Shown one piece after another: positions 24,912 through 33,817 of a DNA stretch of 64,000 bases; positions within the stretch are counted from its first letter, which is position 1, and each line of letters opens with the position of its first letter. Origin of the DNA: Pseudomonas anatoliensis. GTDB taxonomy: Bacteria; Pseudomonadota; Gammaproteobacteria; Pseudomonadales; Pseudomonadaceae. Under the pieces are notes generated by a model. It saw only the letters and a list, made by a program, of their open reading frames with translations. It did not search any database and was not told where the DNA came from. Where the stretch lies: NCBI RefSeq assembly GCF_017976235.1, contig NZ_JACVHC010000004.1, forward strand, positions 1 to 64,000, given 5' to 3'. A program made the position numbers and the translations under genes.

Positions 24912-25113
24912 ACGAGAGTCAGGTTTGATATGACAGTGCCGTTACAGCCTGTGCAACTAATGTGCACAAGTACCTGTTACCCGGTTATATCGATGCGCTT
25001 TTTCGGGTCGTTTTGCGCTTCAGGCTGGGGATAAACGGCTTCTGGACAGGAACCGCGCACGGTTTTGTGGCGACGAATGGTCAACCTGGCGTTTTCATTT
25101 GTTACCTGATCAG

Positions 25114-25184
25114 GGCCTTCGCGAGCAAGCTCGCCCCCACAATGGCTGCGCTACCTGTAGAAGTGAGCCTGCTCACGATGAGGC
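25114..25184. repeat. Degenerate REP doublet
   Basis: GCCTTCGCGAGCAAGCTCGC on the left and GTGAGCCTGCTCACGATGAG on the right form an imperfect inverted pair related to the GTGAGCCTGCTCGCGA type at 59782; both arms have diverged. Confidence 0.6.
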
Positions 25185-25239
25185 CGGCAATGCCACCCTG
25201 TGATTTTCCTGTTGAACACAATCTTTTTTGGCGCAGGGT

Positions 25240-25268
25240 TTGCTTTACCATTTTCGATCCGTTACTAT
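25240..25268 (+). promoter_or_regulatory. Sigma-70 promoter for leader and 74-codon gene
   Basis: TTGCTT (25240-25245) and TACTAT (25263-25268) are exactly 17 bases apart. Transcription would start near 25275, more than 400 bases before the next convincing start codon. Confidence 0.65.
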
Positions 25269-25274
25269 CCGCGG

Positions 25275-25689
25275 CGTTAGTACCAAGCTGAAAGTCAATC
25301 CCGGTCGAACATATCCCCAACGGAGAGCCTTCTATCAAGAAGCCTTACCGAAAAAGCGGGTACGACCTCTCGATGGTTTCCAGGTAAATCTTGCGACAAC
25401 ACAGCCTTTGAATCATGCAAAGGGTGTTGCGAAGGCCATTTACTCTGACCGAACCAACCTGCAAATTGATCAGGATCTTCACCCCGGGCCCAGAACCTTT
25501 GCCCTTGATGTGTTGCCTGTCCTCCTAAGTACCTACCTGCCAGCCCAAGCGCGCCAACTCATCAGCGCTTCAAACTGGCTGCTTTGTTCCAGTCGGGTTC
25601 TTCGTTCGACCAATGGTGGTCGACGTTACTGGAACGTTTTAACGTTGCACGGTTCTTATCCGTGTCATTTGTAGGAACACCTAATAACT
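25275..25689 (+). other. Long non-coding leader upstream of 74-codon gene
   Basis: About 415 bases between a good promoter and the ATG at 25690. An ORF spans 25228-25674, but it begins before the promoter's start point, its third-position GC is only near 50 percent and its product has no recognisable feature, so I treat the stretch as untranslated. No standard riboswitch or strong terminator hairpin was recognised. It may hold a regulatory RNA. Confidence 0.4.
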
Positions 25690-25914
25690 ATGTCGACTCA
25701 AATCCACACTCAGGACGCCATTCGCGCCCTAACCAACGCCTTTGCTCCAATGAACTGCCTGATCATGGCCGCTCGCAAAGGCTGCTTCAGCTTCACACTG
25801 GTCAATGAACACGGGATCGCCCGCCACAGTGAGCGTCTGTATCCCGATCAGTACTCCAGCGCCGAACCGCTGCAGGCTGTCATTGATCGTACTCGTCAGG
25901 CACTTGTTGCCTGA
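25690..25914 (+). CDS. Small uncharacterised protein (74 aa)
   Basis: 74 codons, ATG preceded by AGGAACACC, followed within 20 bases by an intrinsic terminator. The protein is soluble, with CLIMAARKGCFSFTLVNEHG and RLYPDQYSSAEPLQAVIDR; it may be a divergent member of the small Pseudomonas family DUF3509, which I cannot verify. GC-rich codon use supports coding. It lies at the end of a transcript with an unusually long leader. Function unknown. Confidence 0.7.
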   Translation: MSTQIHTQDAIRALTNAFAPMNCLIMAARKGCFSFTLVNEHGIARHSERLYPDQYSSAEPLQAVIDRTRQALVA

Positions 25915-25929
25915 GAGACTGCAAGAAGC

Positions 25930-25960
25930 AAAAGCCTCGCTTAAAACGCGGGGCTTTTTA
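25930..25960 (+). terminator. Intrinsic terminator of the 74-codon gene
   Basis: Eleven-base arms with one G-U pair (25930-25940, 25948-25958) followed by five T on the plus strand. Confidence 0.85.
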
Positions 25961-26181
25961 TTGCCTGATGTTTCACTTTTGAGCCTTGGCGCTTAAGCAC
26001 CATTGGATATAACGGTTATAACGTGCAGCCGGAAATATTTTAAAAACAGGCCTTTACGTCGCGAATATGACACTACACTTCAACTCAAGCGGCGTGATCC
26101 GCTTCCGGCGAGCCTGAGCCGATCCACCGCTGCCAAGGCCCCTTCAGGTATCGCCGCCCAATAACAAGATCCGAGGGCTTT

Positions 26182-26664
26182 ATGGGTATCGCTGCCAGCG
26201 AACTGTGCCGCTACGTGATCCGCCCCACGCTGATTTATCTGGGACGTCACTGCGCAACTGCCGAATCCCTGTTGCTGGGCATCGCCGCCAGCCAGTCCGC
26301 CCTCGGCTCCGCCCTGCATGACCGCCGCGGGCACGGCCTCTACTGCATTGCCGAGCATCGCCATCAAGCACTGTGGGATGACTACCTGGCGCTTGATCCG
26401 GAGCGTGCCAGCCTGGTTCGCGGACTCGCCAGCCAACACGCATTTCTCAGCGGACCGCACCTGGAATTGACCGTCAATCTGCGTTACGCCACAGCCATCG
26501 CCTGGCTGCTGGTCGAAGAACAAAACCCTACCCTCCCCGACCCGACCGACTTGCTCGGTATGGCGCGTATCTGGCGTCAGACCTTCCAGCCTCAGGGTCG
26601 TCTGCGCGATTTCACCTGTGCCTGGCAGACGTGTGTTTCACCGGTGAATCAGGTCGCTTGCTGA
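26182..26664 (+). CDS. Uncharacterised protein upstream of fadL
   Basis: 160 codons, ATG preceded by GAGGG. The protein is largely helical and contains two short segments that recur in phage-transglycosylase-like or ClpB-unrelated contexts only by chance, so I assign no family: notable are LIYLGRHCATAESLLLGIAA near the N-terminus and YATAIAWLLVEEQNP. Four cysteines. As I recall, a small gene occupies this place beside fadL in other Pseudomonas, which suggests a conserved genus-specific protein. The fadL gene starts 147 bases downstream on the same strand. Function unknown. Confidence 0.75.
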   Translation: MGIAASELCRYVIRPTLIYLGRHCATAESLLLGIAASQSALGSALHDRRGHGLYCIAEHRHQALWDDYLALDPERASLVRGLASQHAFLSGPHLELTVNLRYATAIAWLLVEEQNPTLPDPTDLLGMARIWRQTFQPQGRLRDFTCAWQTCVSPVNQVAC

Positions 26665-26810
26665 CCGTCCAGTTCCGCAAGATCGTGTAACAGGTCGCGA
26701 ATTTGGTCGGATTGTCCTACAAAACCGCTCTAACTCAAGGCATACAGGCTATAGCGCTGGGACGAAAATGTTGGTAATTTTCGCCCCGGTGATCACCAGG
26801 AGTTCTAATA

Positions 26811-28082
26811 ATGAAAAAAGTAATGCTCAAAACCACCCTTAGCCTTGCCGTTACCTTGGCATCCACGCAGATTTTCGCCGCTGGCTTTGCCATCAACGAA
26901 CACAGCATTAGCGGGATGGGGACTGGGTACGCCGGGCGATCTTCTTCTGCCGACGACGCAAGCACTGTTTATGGCAACCCTGCCGGCATGTCGCGCATCA
27001 AGCGCGAACAAATCACCGGCGGCGCTGCATTCCTCGACGCATCGACCGATATCAGCAACGCCAGCTCCAGCCCGAATGGTGGGAGCAACAAAGGCGACAT
27101 GGTGCCCTTCACCGCCGTACCTATGGGCTACTACGTCAAGCCAATCGACGATCACTGGGCATTCGGTTTCGGCGTTTATGTGCCGTTCGGCCTGATCACC
27201 GACTACGAAAACAACTTCGCCGGCCGTTATTTCGGCAGCAAGTCGGAAGTGCAAGTCATCACCTTCCAGCCGACCATCAGCTACGCCTTCAACGACAAGG
27301 TGTCGATCGGTTTCGGTCCGACCATCAACCGTATCGACGGCAAGCTGGAATCCAACCTGTCTATCACCCAGGCCTTCCCCGATGGCAAGGTCAAGATCAA
27401 GGGTGACGACACCGCGCTGGGCTACAACATCGGTGTATTGGTACAAGCGACGGACTCCACCCGCGTGGGCCTGACCTACCACTCGAAAGTCGACTACAAG
27501 CTCGAAGGCGACACCAAGGTCAACTACGGCGTACTGGGCCTGGCCGGTCTGAGTTCCAGCCAGAAGTACGACGCTTCGCTGAAGATCACCACGCCTGAGT
27601 CGGTGGATCTGTCCGTCACTCAAGCGATCAACGATCAGTGGACTGTTTACGCCGGTTCGACTTTCACCCGCTGGAGTCAGCTGGATAAAATCACCGTCGA
27701 GAACTCCGGCGTTCAGCCTGCATTGGCCGGTCAGTTCGGCGAAATCAACGAAGACCAGAACTGGCACGACTCTTGGGCTTACGCCATCGGTACCTCGTAC
27801 CAGTTGAACAAGGAATGGGTGCTGCGCACCGGTCTGACCTTCGACCAGTCGCCGACCAACAACGTCGACCGTTCGCCACGCATCCCGACCGGCGACCGGA
27901 CCATCTTCAGCGTTGGTGCCGGCTGGAGCCCGACCGAAGACCTGACCATCGACGTCGCCTATTCGTACCTGAAGGAAGAGTCGGTTAACGTTCGCAACGA
28001 AAACGCGCGTGGCCAGACTTACAACGCCAAGTATGAAAACTCGGCAAACGGTTTCGGTGTCGGCGCTACTTACCGCTTCTGA
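26811..28082 (+). CDS. fadL: FadL-family outer-membrane transporter (OmpP1/FadL/TodX)
   Basis: 423 codons, ATG preceded by AGGAG. Signal peptide ends at IFA-AG; the mature protein starts with the FadL hatch AGFAINEHSISGMGTGYAG and the NPAGM motif (TVYGNPAGMSR), followed by a 14-strand barrel ending in aromatic YRF, the usual outer-membrane C-terminal signature. It takes up long-chain fatty acids or other hydrophobic compounds. Single gene, ending at an intrinsic terminator. Confidence 0.92.
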   Translation: MKKVMLKTTLSLAVTLASTQIFAAGFAINEHSISGMGTGYAGRSSSADDASTVYGNPAGMSRIKREQITGGAAFLDASTDISNASSSPNGGSNKGDMVPFTAVPMGYYVKPIDDHWAFGFGVYVPFGLITDYENNFAGRYFGSKSEVQVITFQPTISYAFNDKVSIGFGPTINRIDGKLESNLSITQAFPDGKVKIKGDDTALGYNIGVLVQATDSTRVGLTYHSKVDYKLEGDTKVNYGVLGLAGLSSSQKYDASLKITTPESVDLSVTQAINDQWTVYAGSTFTRWSQLDKITVENSGVQPALAGQFGEINEDQNWHDSWAYAIGTSYQLNKEWVLRTGLTFDQSPTNNVDRSPRIPTGDRTIFSVGAGWSPTEDLTIDVAYSYLKEESVNVRNENARGQTYNAKYENSANGFGVGATYRF

Positions 28083-28114
28083 TACTGCGCGGCGAGGTTG
28101 ACTCCTCGCCCACT

Positions 28115-28153
28115 AAAAAGCCCCGCTCTCTTTGCAGAAAGCGGGGCTTTTTT
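28115..28153 (+). terminator. Intrinsic terminator of fadL
   Basis: AAAAAGCCCCGCT and its complement (28115-28127, 28140-28152) close a hairpin, followed by T on the plus strand. Confidence 0.85.
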
Positions 28154-28170
28154 GTGCCTGACTTGTTAAC

Positions 28171-28255
28171 CCCTGTAGGAGCTGCGGCACGCTGCGATCT
28201 TTTGATCCTGCTGTTAAAGATCAAAAGATCGCAGCGTGCCGCAGCTCCTACAGGG
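28171..28255. repeat. REP doublet (GCGGCACGC variant)
   Basis: Perfect inverted pair of TGTAGGAGCTGCGGCACGC... with a 10-base centre, between convergent fadL and the glutathione peroxidase gene. Confidence 0.88.
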
Positions 28256-28276
28256 AAAGCGCAAACGCCCTGAGTT

Positions 28277-28837
28277 TTAGGGTTTCAGCGGTTTCGAGGC
28301 GATAGCTTTCTCAATCGCGGCAATAAATTCCGGATCATCCGGTTTGGTCAGGCTGGAGAAGTTGGCGATCACCTTGCCTTGGCGATCCACCACGTATTTG
28401 TAGAAATTCCACTTCGGCGCGCTGCTCTGTGCGGCCAGCACCTGGAACATATGCGTGGCATCATCGCCGCGGACTTTCTGTGGCTCGGTCATGGCAAACG
28501 TCACGCCGTAATTGGCGTAGCAGACCTTGGCAGTCTCGACGCTGTCCTTGGACTCCTGCTTGAAGTCATTGGAAGGCACGCCGAGCATTTCCAGCCCCTG
28601 CGCCTTGTAACGCTGATTGAGTGCTTCAAGGCCTTCGAATTGCGGCGCAAAACCGCAGAAGCTGGCGGTGTTGATCACCACCAGCGGTTTGTCGGCGTAT
28701 TGCTTGCACAGATCGATGGAATCCTTGGCGCGCAACTTGGGCAGCGAGCCTTGCAACAATTCCGGACATTCAGCCGCCTGGGCCAGGCCAGTCAACGCCA
28801 TCAGCAACGCGGGAACAGCACACCAGCGCATCAGCAT
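28277..28837 (-). CDS. Secreted glutathione/thioredoxin peroxidase (GPx family)
   Basis: 186 codons from the ATG at 28837 (AAGGA eight bases upstream; another ATG nine bases earlier is too close to it). Signal peptide ending at AQA-AE predicts a periplasmic protein. The peroxidatic cysteine is Cys61 in [15 protein letters not shown], and [12 protein letters not shown] supplies the conserved Trp and Asn; there is no selenocysteine. Reduces peroxides with thiols in the periplasm. The upstream peptide gene and MFS gene are on the same strand and end 54 bases before it. Confidence 0.92.
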   Translation of the reverse strand: MLMRWCAVPALLMALTGLAQAAECPELLQGSLPKLRAKDSIDLCKQYADKPLVVINTASFCGFAPQFEGLEALNQRYKAQGLEMLGVPSNDFKQESKDSVETAKVCYANYGVTFAMTEPQKVRGDDATHMFQVLAAQSSAPKWNFYKYVVDRQGKVIANFSSLTKPDDPEFIAAIEKAIASKPLKP

Positions 28838-28891
28838 GTCGAGCATCCTTGAGCAGTTGTCAGACTTTGAAGTTACTCGCCAAGCCTGCGT

Positions 28892-29014
28892 CTAGCAAAT
28901 ACTCATGCCCAATTGCATCAAGGCCAGGCCGCCCTGCTGCCAGCCCCACCACACCAGCGCCAACAATGCAGCAGCCAGTGCGGTAATGGCGATTCGCGGC
29001 CAGAAACGGCTCAT
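28892..29014 (-). CDS. 40-aa membrane micropeptide coupled to MFS gene
   Basis: ATG at 29014 overlaps the MFS stop as ATGA and the frame runs 40 codons to TAG. The product begins MSRFWPRIAITALAAALLAL and ends with a Trp/Gly-rich turn and MQLGMSIC: one transmembrane helix with a short basic N-terminus and amphipathic tail. Codon use is Pseudomonas-like. Stop-start overlap with a transporter suggests a small accessory subunit or stabiliser of that MFS protein. Too short for most gene callers; not verified elsewhere. Confidence 0.65.
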   Translation of the reverse strand: MSRFWPRIAITALAAALLALVWWGWQQGGLALMQLGMSIC

Positions 29015-30219
29015 GCGGCGCTCGTACCGGGTTGCAGACGTTCGACCGGACGCTCGCGCACCGGCCAGTTCAACGCCGCCGCCAGCACACTCAGAAGCAC
29101 CGCCACTTGCCAGATCAAGTCATAACTCCCGGTACGGTCATACACCACCCCGCCCAGCCAGCCGCCGAGGAACGAGCCGAGCTGATGGAACAGGAACACG
29201 ATGCCACCGAGCATGGACAGATTTCGCACGCCGAACAAGGTCGCCACCGTGCCGTTGGTCAATGGCACCGTCGACAGCCACAGGAAGCCCATGGCCATGC
29301 CGAACAGATAGGCCGTCGTGGTCGTCACCGGCAGCCACAGGAACAGCACGATCACCACCGCCCGCATCAGGTACAGCGCCGTCAGCAAACGCGGTTTGGA
29401 CATTCGCCCACCCAACCATCCGGCCGTGTACGTGCCGAAGATATTGAACAGTCCGATCAACGCCAGCACCGTAGTGCCGACGGTGGCCGGCAGATGTTGA
29501 TCGACCAGATACGCCGGCAAATGCACGCCAATAAACACCACCTGAAACCCGCAGACGAAGAAACCGAGCGCCAACAGCCAGAATCCCGAATGCGAGCAGG
29601 CTTCGCGCAGCGCTTCAGACAATGTTTGCTCATGGCCCAGTACCGGCAGCGGCTTGTCCTTGAGCATGCTCACCAGCGGCACGATCATCGCCACCAACAG
29701 GCCCAACACGAGCAACGCGGCCGACCAGCCGAGCCAGCCAATCAGCCCGAGCGTGCCCGGCAACATGGCGAACTGGCCGAACGACCCGGCGGCACTGGCG
29801 ATGCCCATGCCCATGCTGCGTTTCTCCGGCGGCACGGCCCGCCCGACCACGCCGAGGATCACCGAGAACGAAGTGCCGGACAGGCCGATGCCGATCAACA
29901 GGCCGGCGCTCAACGACAATGTCACCGCCGAATCGGACAAGCCCATGCACACCAGACCCACGGCGTAGAGCACACCGCCAACCAGCACCACTTTCGCCGC
30001 GCCAAAACGGTCGGCCAGCGCGCCGGTGAACGGCTGCGCCAGACCCCAGATCAGGTTCTGCAAGGCAATCGCGAAGGCGAATACCTCACGCCCCCAGCCG
30101 AACTGCGCGCTCATCGGTGACAGGAACAGGCCAAAGCCGTGTCGCACGCCCAATGACAACGCCAGGATCAACGCACTTCCCAGCAACACCCAACCGCACG
30201 TACGCCACATCGATGTCAT
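29011..30219 (-). CDS. MFS transporter (OFA/monocarboxylate-like), MarR-linked
   Basis: 402 codons, twelve hydrophobic helices, GGAGAATAATA before the ATG. The first helix pair GVRHGFGLFLSPMSAQFGW and the loop GALADRFGAAKVVLVGG are typical of the oxalate-formate/monocarboxylate-type MFS branch. It lies 52 bases after marR on the same strand, with a perfect 16-bp palindrome in the gap, and overlaps the micropeptide gene. Substrate unknown; an organic acid is plausible. Confidence 0.88.
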   Translation of the reverse strand: MTSMWRTCGWVLLGSALILALSLGVRHGFGLFLSPMSAQFGWGREVFAFAIALQNLIWGLAQPFTGALADRFGAAKVVLVGGVLYAVGLVCMGLSDSAVTLSLSAGLLIGIGLSGTSFSVILGVVGRAVPPEKRSMGMGIASAAGSFGQFAMLPGTLGLIGWLGWSAALLVLGLLVAMIVPLVSMLKDKPLPVLGHEQTLSEALREACSHSGFWLLALGFFVCGFQVVFIGVHLPAYLVDQHLPATVGTTVLALIGLFNIFGTYTAGWLGGRMSKPRLLTALYLMRAVVIVLFLWLPVTTTTAYLFGMAMGFLWLSTVPLTNGTVATLFGVRNLSMLGGIVFLFHQLGSFLGGWLGGVVYDRTGSYDLIWQVAVLLSVLAAALNWPVRERPVERLQPGTSAA

Positions 30220-30230
30220 TATTATTCTCC

Positions 30231-30250
30231 AGTCGCGGGTATATACCCGC
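30231..30250. promoter_or_regulatory. MarR operator, copy 1 (between marR and MFS)
   Basis: GCGGGTATATACCCGC at 30235-30250 is a perfect 16-bp palindrome; with flanks it matches 19 of 20 bases to the site at 30680-30699 read on the opposite strand. Confidence 0.75.
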
Positions 30251-30271
30251 TTGAGCCCGAAAAAACTGGCA

Positions 30272-30676
30272 TCAAGCCAGTTCGTCGAGCAACTTCAGCA
30301 AGGTTTCACGCTTCTCGGCACCCAGACGATCAATCAATCGCTGTTGCGCCGCTTCCCAGGCCGGCAAGGCTGCTGCCAGTCGTTGCGCGCCGGTTTCGGT
30401 GAGGCAGACGATGCGGTTGCGCATATCTTCACCCTCGGCCAGCGCCACCAGCCCTTCGCCTTCCAGCACCCGCAGATTGCGCCCGAGGGTGCTGCGATCC
30501 AGGCCCATGGCTTCGGCGAGTTCGGAGATGCTCGGCTGATCCAGACGCTGCAGATTGCACAGCAAAGAATACTGGGCAACGTTGATCCCGAAGCCATCGA
30601 GAGCGCCGTCGTAATGCCTGCTGACGCCACGAGCGGCGCGACGCAGGTTGGTGCACAAACACTGAGAAGGAAGCAT
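30272..30676 (-). CDS. MarR-family transcriptional regulator
   Basis: 134 codons. Winged helix-turn-helix at about residues 45-95: LDQPSISELAEAMGLDRSTL, NLRVLEGEGLVALAEG and a wing with DMRNRIVCLTETG. No Shine-Dalgarno precedes the ATG; TTGATT and TATACA with 17-bp spacing place the start of transcription within a few bases of the ATG, so the mRNA is probably leaderless. The putative operator overlaps that -10, indicating autorepression, and a second operator lies before the MFS gene it probably controls. Confidence 0.88.
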   Translation of the reverse strand: MLPSQCLCTNLRRAARGVSRHYDGALDGFGINVAQYSLLCNLQRLDQPSISELAEAMGLDRSTLGRNLRVLEGEGLVALAEGEDMRNRIVCLTETGAQRLAAALPAWEAAQQRLIDRLGAEKRETLLKLLDELA

Positions 30677-30679
30677 GAT

Positions 30680-30699
30680 GCGTGTATATACCCGCGACT
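30680..30699. promoter_or_regulatory. MarR operator, copy 2 (overlapping marR promoter)
   Basis: GTATATACCCGCGACT at 30684-30699 is identical to the complement of the other site; one arm has a single change (GCGTG for GCGGG). It covers the predicted -10 of marR. Confidence 0.7.
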
Positions 30700-30718
30700 G
30701 TGTTAAATCAAGTTATAG

Positions 30719-30798
30719 ATCAAAAGATCGCAGCCTTCGGCAGCTCCTACATTGGGATGCTTACCCTGTAGGAGCTGCCGAAGGCTGCGATCTTTTGA
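30719..30798. repeat. REP doublet (GATCGCAGCC type)
   Basis: Inverted pair of GATCAAAAGATCGCAGCC-type REPs between cobS and marR. It ends two bases before the cobS stop and may terminate the cob operon. Confidence 0.88.
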
Positions 30799-30800
30799 CG

Positions 30801-31532
30801 TTAAGGCAGCACGATTCCAACCAGCACCGCCATCTCCAGCAATTCCAGCAACGCCCCGGCCGTATCCCCGGTCGTCCCGCCCAACCGCCGCATCATCACA
30901 TGCCGCAGCCAGACAAACACGCCGACCGCTAACAGCAGCGCAATAATTGCCTGGAACCCGGCAATCGCCACGCAGGCCAGCGCGCTGCCCGCAAGCACCC
31001 ACCAACCCGCCTTGCGCGGCAGATGATCGGCCAGCGCCTGCCCCAACCCACCCTTGCGCACATACGGCGTGGTCAGAAACAACCCCAGTAACGCCGCCCG
31101 CCCGAGCAACGGTGCGATGATCAGCACCAGACCGTGCTGCTGCTCGATCAGCGCCAGCAACGCGGCAAACTTGAGCAGCAACACCAGCACCAGCGTCACC
31201 ACCGCAATCGGCCCGCTGCGCGGATCTTTCATGATCGTCAGGGTACGTTCGCGATCACCGAAGCCACCGAGCCAGGCATCGGCGCTGTCCGCCAGGCCAT
31301 CAAGGTGCAATGCGCCGCTGAGCAATACCCAAATCGTCAACAGCAATGCCGCATGCAACAGCAGCGGCGCGCCCGCCAACGCCAGGTTCAGCCCCCACAG
31401 AATCACGCCGAACAGCAACCCTACCAGCGGATAGAACAGCAGCGAACGCCCGAGCTGTTCAGGCTCCGGCATCCCCGGCAGACGAATCGGCAGACTGCTG
31501 AGAAATTGCAGAGCGATCCACAGCGGCAACAT
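30801..31532 (-). CDS. cobS: Adenosylcobinamide-GDP ribazoletransferase (cobalamin synthase)
   Basis: 243 codons from the ATG at 31532, two bases after the cobC stop. Multi-helix inner-membrane enzyme joining adenosylcobinamide-GDP and alpha-ribazole. The metal-binding motif HLDGLADSADAWLGG lies near residue 75 and RTLTIMKDPRSGPIA follows, both characteristic. Called cobV in Pseudomonas nomenclature. Last gene of the cob operon. Confidence 0.95.
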   Translation of the reverse strand: MLPLWIALQFLSSLPIRLPGMPEPEQLGRSLLFYPLVGLLFGVILWGLNLALAGAPLLLHAALLLTIWVLLSGALHLDGLADSADAWLGGFGDRERTLTIMKDPRSGPIAVVTLVLVLLLKFAALLALIEQQHGLVLIIAPLLGRAALLGLFLTTPYVRKGGLGQALADHLPRKAGWWVLAGSALACVAIAGFQAIIALLLAVGVFVWLRHVMMRRLGGTTGDTAGALLELLEMAVLVGIVLP

Positions 31533-31533
31533 A

Positions 31534-32109
31534 TCAGCGACCTTCCTTGAGCGACCCATCGGCTTCGACGCTCAGCGAAAACAGCGCACCGTGCGCCACT
31601 TCGACGTTGAGCAATTGCTCACGCGGCAATCCCCGTGCCCGCGCCAGCAGCAGGCGCATGACTCCGCCATGACTGATCAGCAACACCCGCTCACCGGAGT
31701 ATTCCGTTTCCAGGCGCGCGACGGCCGCCAGCACCCGCGCGGAAAAATCGCTGACCGCCTCGCCCTGCGGTGGCGTAAACGCATACGGATCGGCCCAGAA
31801 CAGCCCTAACGCTTCGGCATCAGTCTCCATCAGCGCCGCCGCGCTCTGCCCCTCCCACGCGCCAAAATGCAGCTCTTGCAGATCTTTTTCCAGATGCACC
31901 GGCAGATTCAGCTGCTCACCCAACTCAGCGGCAAACCGCGCACAGCGCTGCAACGGCGAACTGACCAAGCGATCCCACGGCCCGCCTGCGATCACCGCTT
32001 CGCGCATTTGCGCCCAACCTTTTTCGGTGAGTGCATCGTCGAGGCTGCCGCGCAAACCACCGCCGAGTTCGGTTTCACCATGGCGCAGCAGATCAAGTCG
32101 CAAAATCAT
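31534..32109 (-). CDS. cobC: Alpha-ribazole-5'-phosphate phosphatase (histidine phosphatase family)
   Basis: 191 codons, start overlapping the cobT stop (ATGA). LLRHGETE at the N-terminus supplies the phospho-histidine, and [10 protein letters not shown] the second catalytic histidine. It removes the phosphate from alpha-ribazole phosphate made by CobT. The symbol follows the Salmonella usage and must not be confused with the aminotransferase called CobC in some Pseudomonas annotation. Confidence 0.93.
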   Translation of the reverse strand: MILRLDLLRHGETELGGGLRGSLDDALTEKGWAQMREAVIAGGPWDRLVSSPLQRCARFAAELGEQLNLPVHLEKDLQELHFGAWEGQSAAALMETDAEALGLFWADPYAFTPPQGEAVSDFSARVLAAVARLETEYSGERVLLISHGGVMRLLLARARGLPREQLLNVEVAHGALFSLSVEADGSLKEGR

Positions 32110-33161
32110 GCCGGACGATCCGCCACCGCCGCTTCCGCGAACGTTGCCATCTGCCCGTGCAGATCACACGCCAAGCGCAACAACGGCACCGCCAACGCCG
32201 CACCACTGCCCTCACCCAGGCGCAGGCCCAGTTCGAGCAGCGGTTCGGCGCTCAGGGCTTCCAGTACATGACGATGCCCCGGCTCGGCACCGCGATGGCC
32301 GAACAGCAGCCAATCGCGAGAGGCCGGATTCAAACGCACCGCGACAAGCGCAGCGACTGTGCAGATAAAGCCGTCGACCAGCACCGCAACACCTTCCTGC
32401 GCGCAGGCCAGATACGCGCCGACCAGTGCGGCGATTTCGAAACCGCCCAGGTTGAACAGCGTCTGCAATGCATCACCGCGCTGGGCCGCGTGCAGCGCCA
32501 GGGCGCGCTCGATCACATGCGCTTTATGGCTGACGCCTTCTGCATTCAGGCCAGTGCCGGGGCCGGTCAGATGGGCCACCGGACAGTCGAGCAAGGCACA
32601 GGCCAGGGCACTGGCTGCCGTGGTGTTGCCGATGCCCATTTCGCCGCCGATGAACAGCTGAGTGCCGGCAGCTTTCGCCCGCAGCACGCTGTCGCGACCC
32701 GCCTGTAACGCCAATTCGCCCTGGGCCTGAGTCATCGCCGCGCCCTTGGCAAAATTTGCCGTGCCCGGGCCGATGTTCAAGTGACGCACACCCGGCAGGT
32801 TCAGCGACGGCGTCACCGTGCCCAGATCCACCACTTCCAGTTGCGCATTGAGCTGACGCGCGAGCACGCTGATCGCCGCGCCACCGCTGACGAAGTTGAG
32901 CAACATCTGCCCGGTGACTTCCTGCGGGAATGCCGACACGCCTTCAGCGACCACACCGTGGTCACCGGCGAAAATCGCAATCCAGACCTGTTCAAGCGTC
33001 GGTTTGATCTGCCCTTGCAGGCCGGCCAGTTGCACCGCCACCGACTCAAGACGTCCCAGCGAACCGGCCGGTTTGGTCAGTTGCTGCTGCCGTGCCGCTG
33101 CTTGTTCAACGATATCGGCATGCACCGCTTTACACGGATTGAGCCACCAGGCTTGAGTCAT
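32106..33161 (-). CDS. cobT: Nicotinate-nucleotide--dimethylbenzimidazole phosphoribosyltransferase
   Basis: 351 codons at family length, overlapping neighbours at both ends by ATGA. Motifs: [49 protein letters not shown] and [11 protein letters not shown]; the catalytic glutamate lies in the C-terminal region. Makes alpha-ribazole phosphate from DMB supplied by BluB of the same operon. Confidence 0.96.
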   Translation of the reverse strand: MTQAWWLNPCKAVHADIVEQAAARQQQLTKPAGSLGRLESVAVQLAGLQGQIKPTLEQVWIAIFAGDHGVVAEGVSAFPQEVTGQMLLNFVSGGAAISVLARQLNAQLEVVDLGTVTPSLNLPGVRHLNIGPGTANFAKGAAMTQAQGELALQAGRDSVLRAKAAGTQLFIGGEMGIGNTTAASALACALLDCPVAHLTGPGTGLNAEGVSHKAHVIERALALHAAQRGDALQTLFNLGGFEIAALVGAYLACAQEGVAVLVDGFICTVAALVAVRLNPASRDWLLFGHRGAEPGHRHVLEALSAEPLLELGLRLGEGSGAALAVPLLRLACDLHGQMATFAEAAVADRPA

Positions 33162-33679
33162 AACGCAGGTCCTTTCAGAGTCAGGGGCAAGCCGGCGACG
33201 GTCAGCACGACACGCTGACAGCGCTCAGCCAGGGCTTGATGCAGCCAACCGGCTTCATCGACATAGCGGCGAGTCAATTCGCCCAGCGGCACGACACCCA
33301 TTCCGGTCTCGTTGCTGACAAAAATGATTTCGCCCGGCAGTGACGCCAGGCAGTCCAGCAGGGCTTCGCGTTCGGCGGCGAGGCGTGTAGCGTCTTCGAG
33401 CATCAGCAGGTTGGTCAGCCAAAGGGTCAGGCAATCGACCAGCAGGCAGCGCTCCGCGCTGGCGTTTTCACGCAGGATGCGGGCGAGTTCCAGCGGCTCT
33501 TCGATGAGTGCCCATTCGACGGGACGGCGCGCGCGGTGATGGGCGACACGCTCGCTCATTTCACCGTCCAGCGGCTGGCTGGTGGCGATGTAGGTCACGG
33601 CCAATGCGCTGTCGGTGGCGAGCTTTTCGGCCAGACGACTTTTGCCGGAGCGGGCGCCGCCGAGGATCAGTTGGAGCAT
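33158..33679 (-). CDS. cobU: Adenosylcobinamide kinase / guanylyltransferase
   Basis: 173 codons from the ATG at 33679 with AGGATG upstream; the in-frame extension before it reads through a REP element and is rejected. P-loop GGARSGKS at residues 7-14, HHRARRP with the guanylylated-histidine region, and [11 protein letters not shown]. Phosphorylates adenosylcobinamide and attaches GMP. Also called cobP. Confidence 0.95.
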   Translation of the reverse strand: MLQLILGGARSGKSRLAEKLATDSALAVTYIATSQPLDGEMSERVAHHRARRPVEWALIEEPLELARILRENASAERCLLVDCLTLWLTNLLMLEDATRLAAEREALLDCLASLPGEIIFVSNETGMGVVPLGELTRRYVDEAGWLHQALAERCQRVVLTVAGLPLTLKGPAL

Positions 33680-33714
33680 GGGGACATCCTGAAAATTATG
33701 TGTTGAAGCAACCG

Positions 33715-33803
33715 GCCCCATCGCTGGCAAGCCAGCTCCCACAGTGATCGCGGTAGCTGGATCACCTCAGCCCCCTGTGGGAGCTGGCTTGCCAGCGATG
33801 AGG
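33715..33803. repeat. REP doublet (GCTGGCAAGCCAGC type) inside the cob operon
   Basis: Inverted pair between cobQ and cobU; this is the only junction of the operon widened by more than a hundred bases, so the repeat probably inserted into a former close junction. Confidence 0.88.
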
Positions 33804-33817
33804 CCATTAAATTCACC

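Noticed and set aside
24930..25031. 33-codon ORF after copy B of the TTGACTT module
   Set aside because: No Shine-Dalgarno, codon use not Pseudomonas-like.
25228..25674. 148-codon ORF before the 74-codon gene
   Set aside because: Starts upstream of the predicted transcription start, third-position GC near 50 percent, no recognised feature; treated as leader RNA.
33680..33742. N-terminal extension of CobU
   Set aside because: Would translate a REP arm and place 21 residues before the conserved start; a Shine-Dalgarno supports the ATG at 33679.
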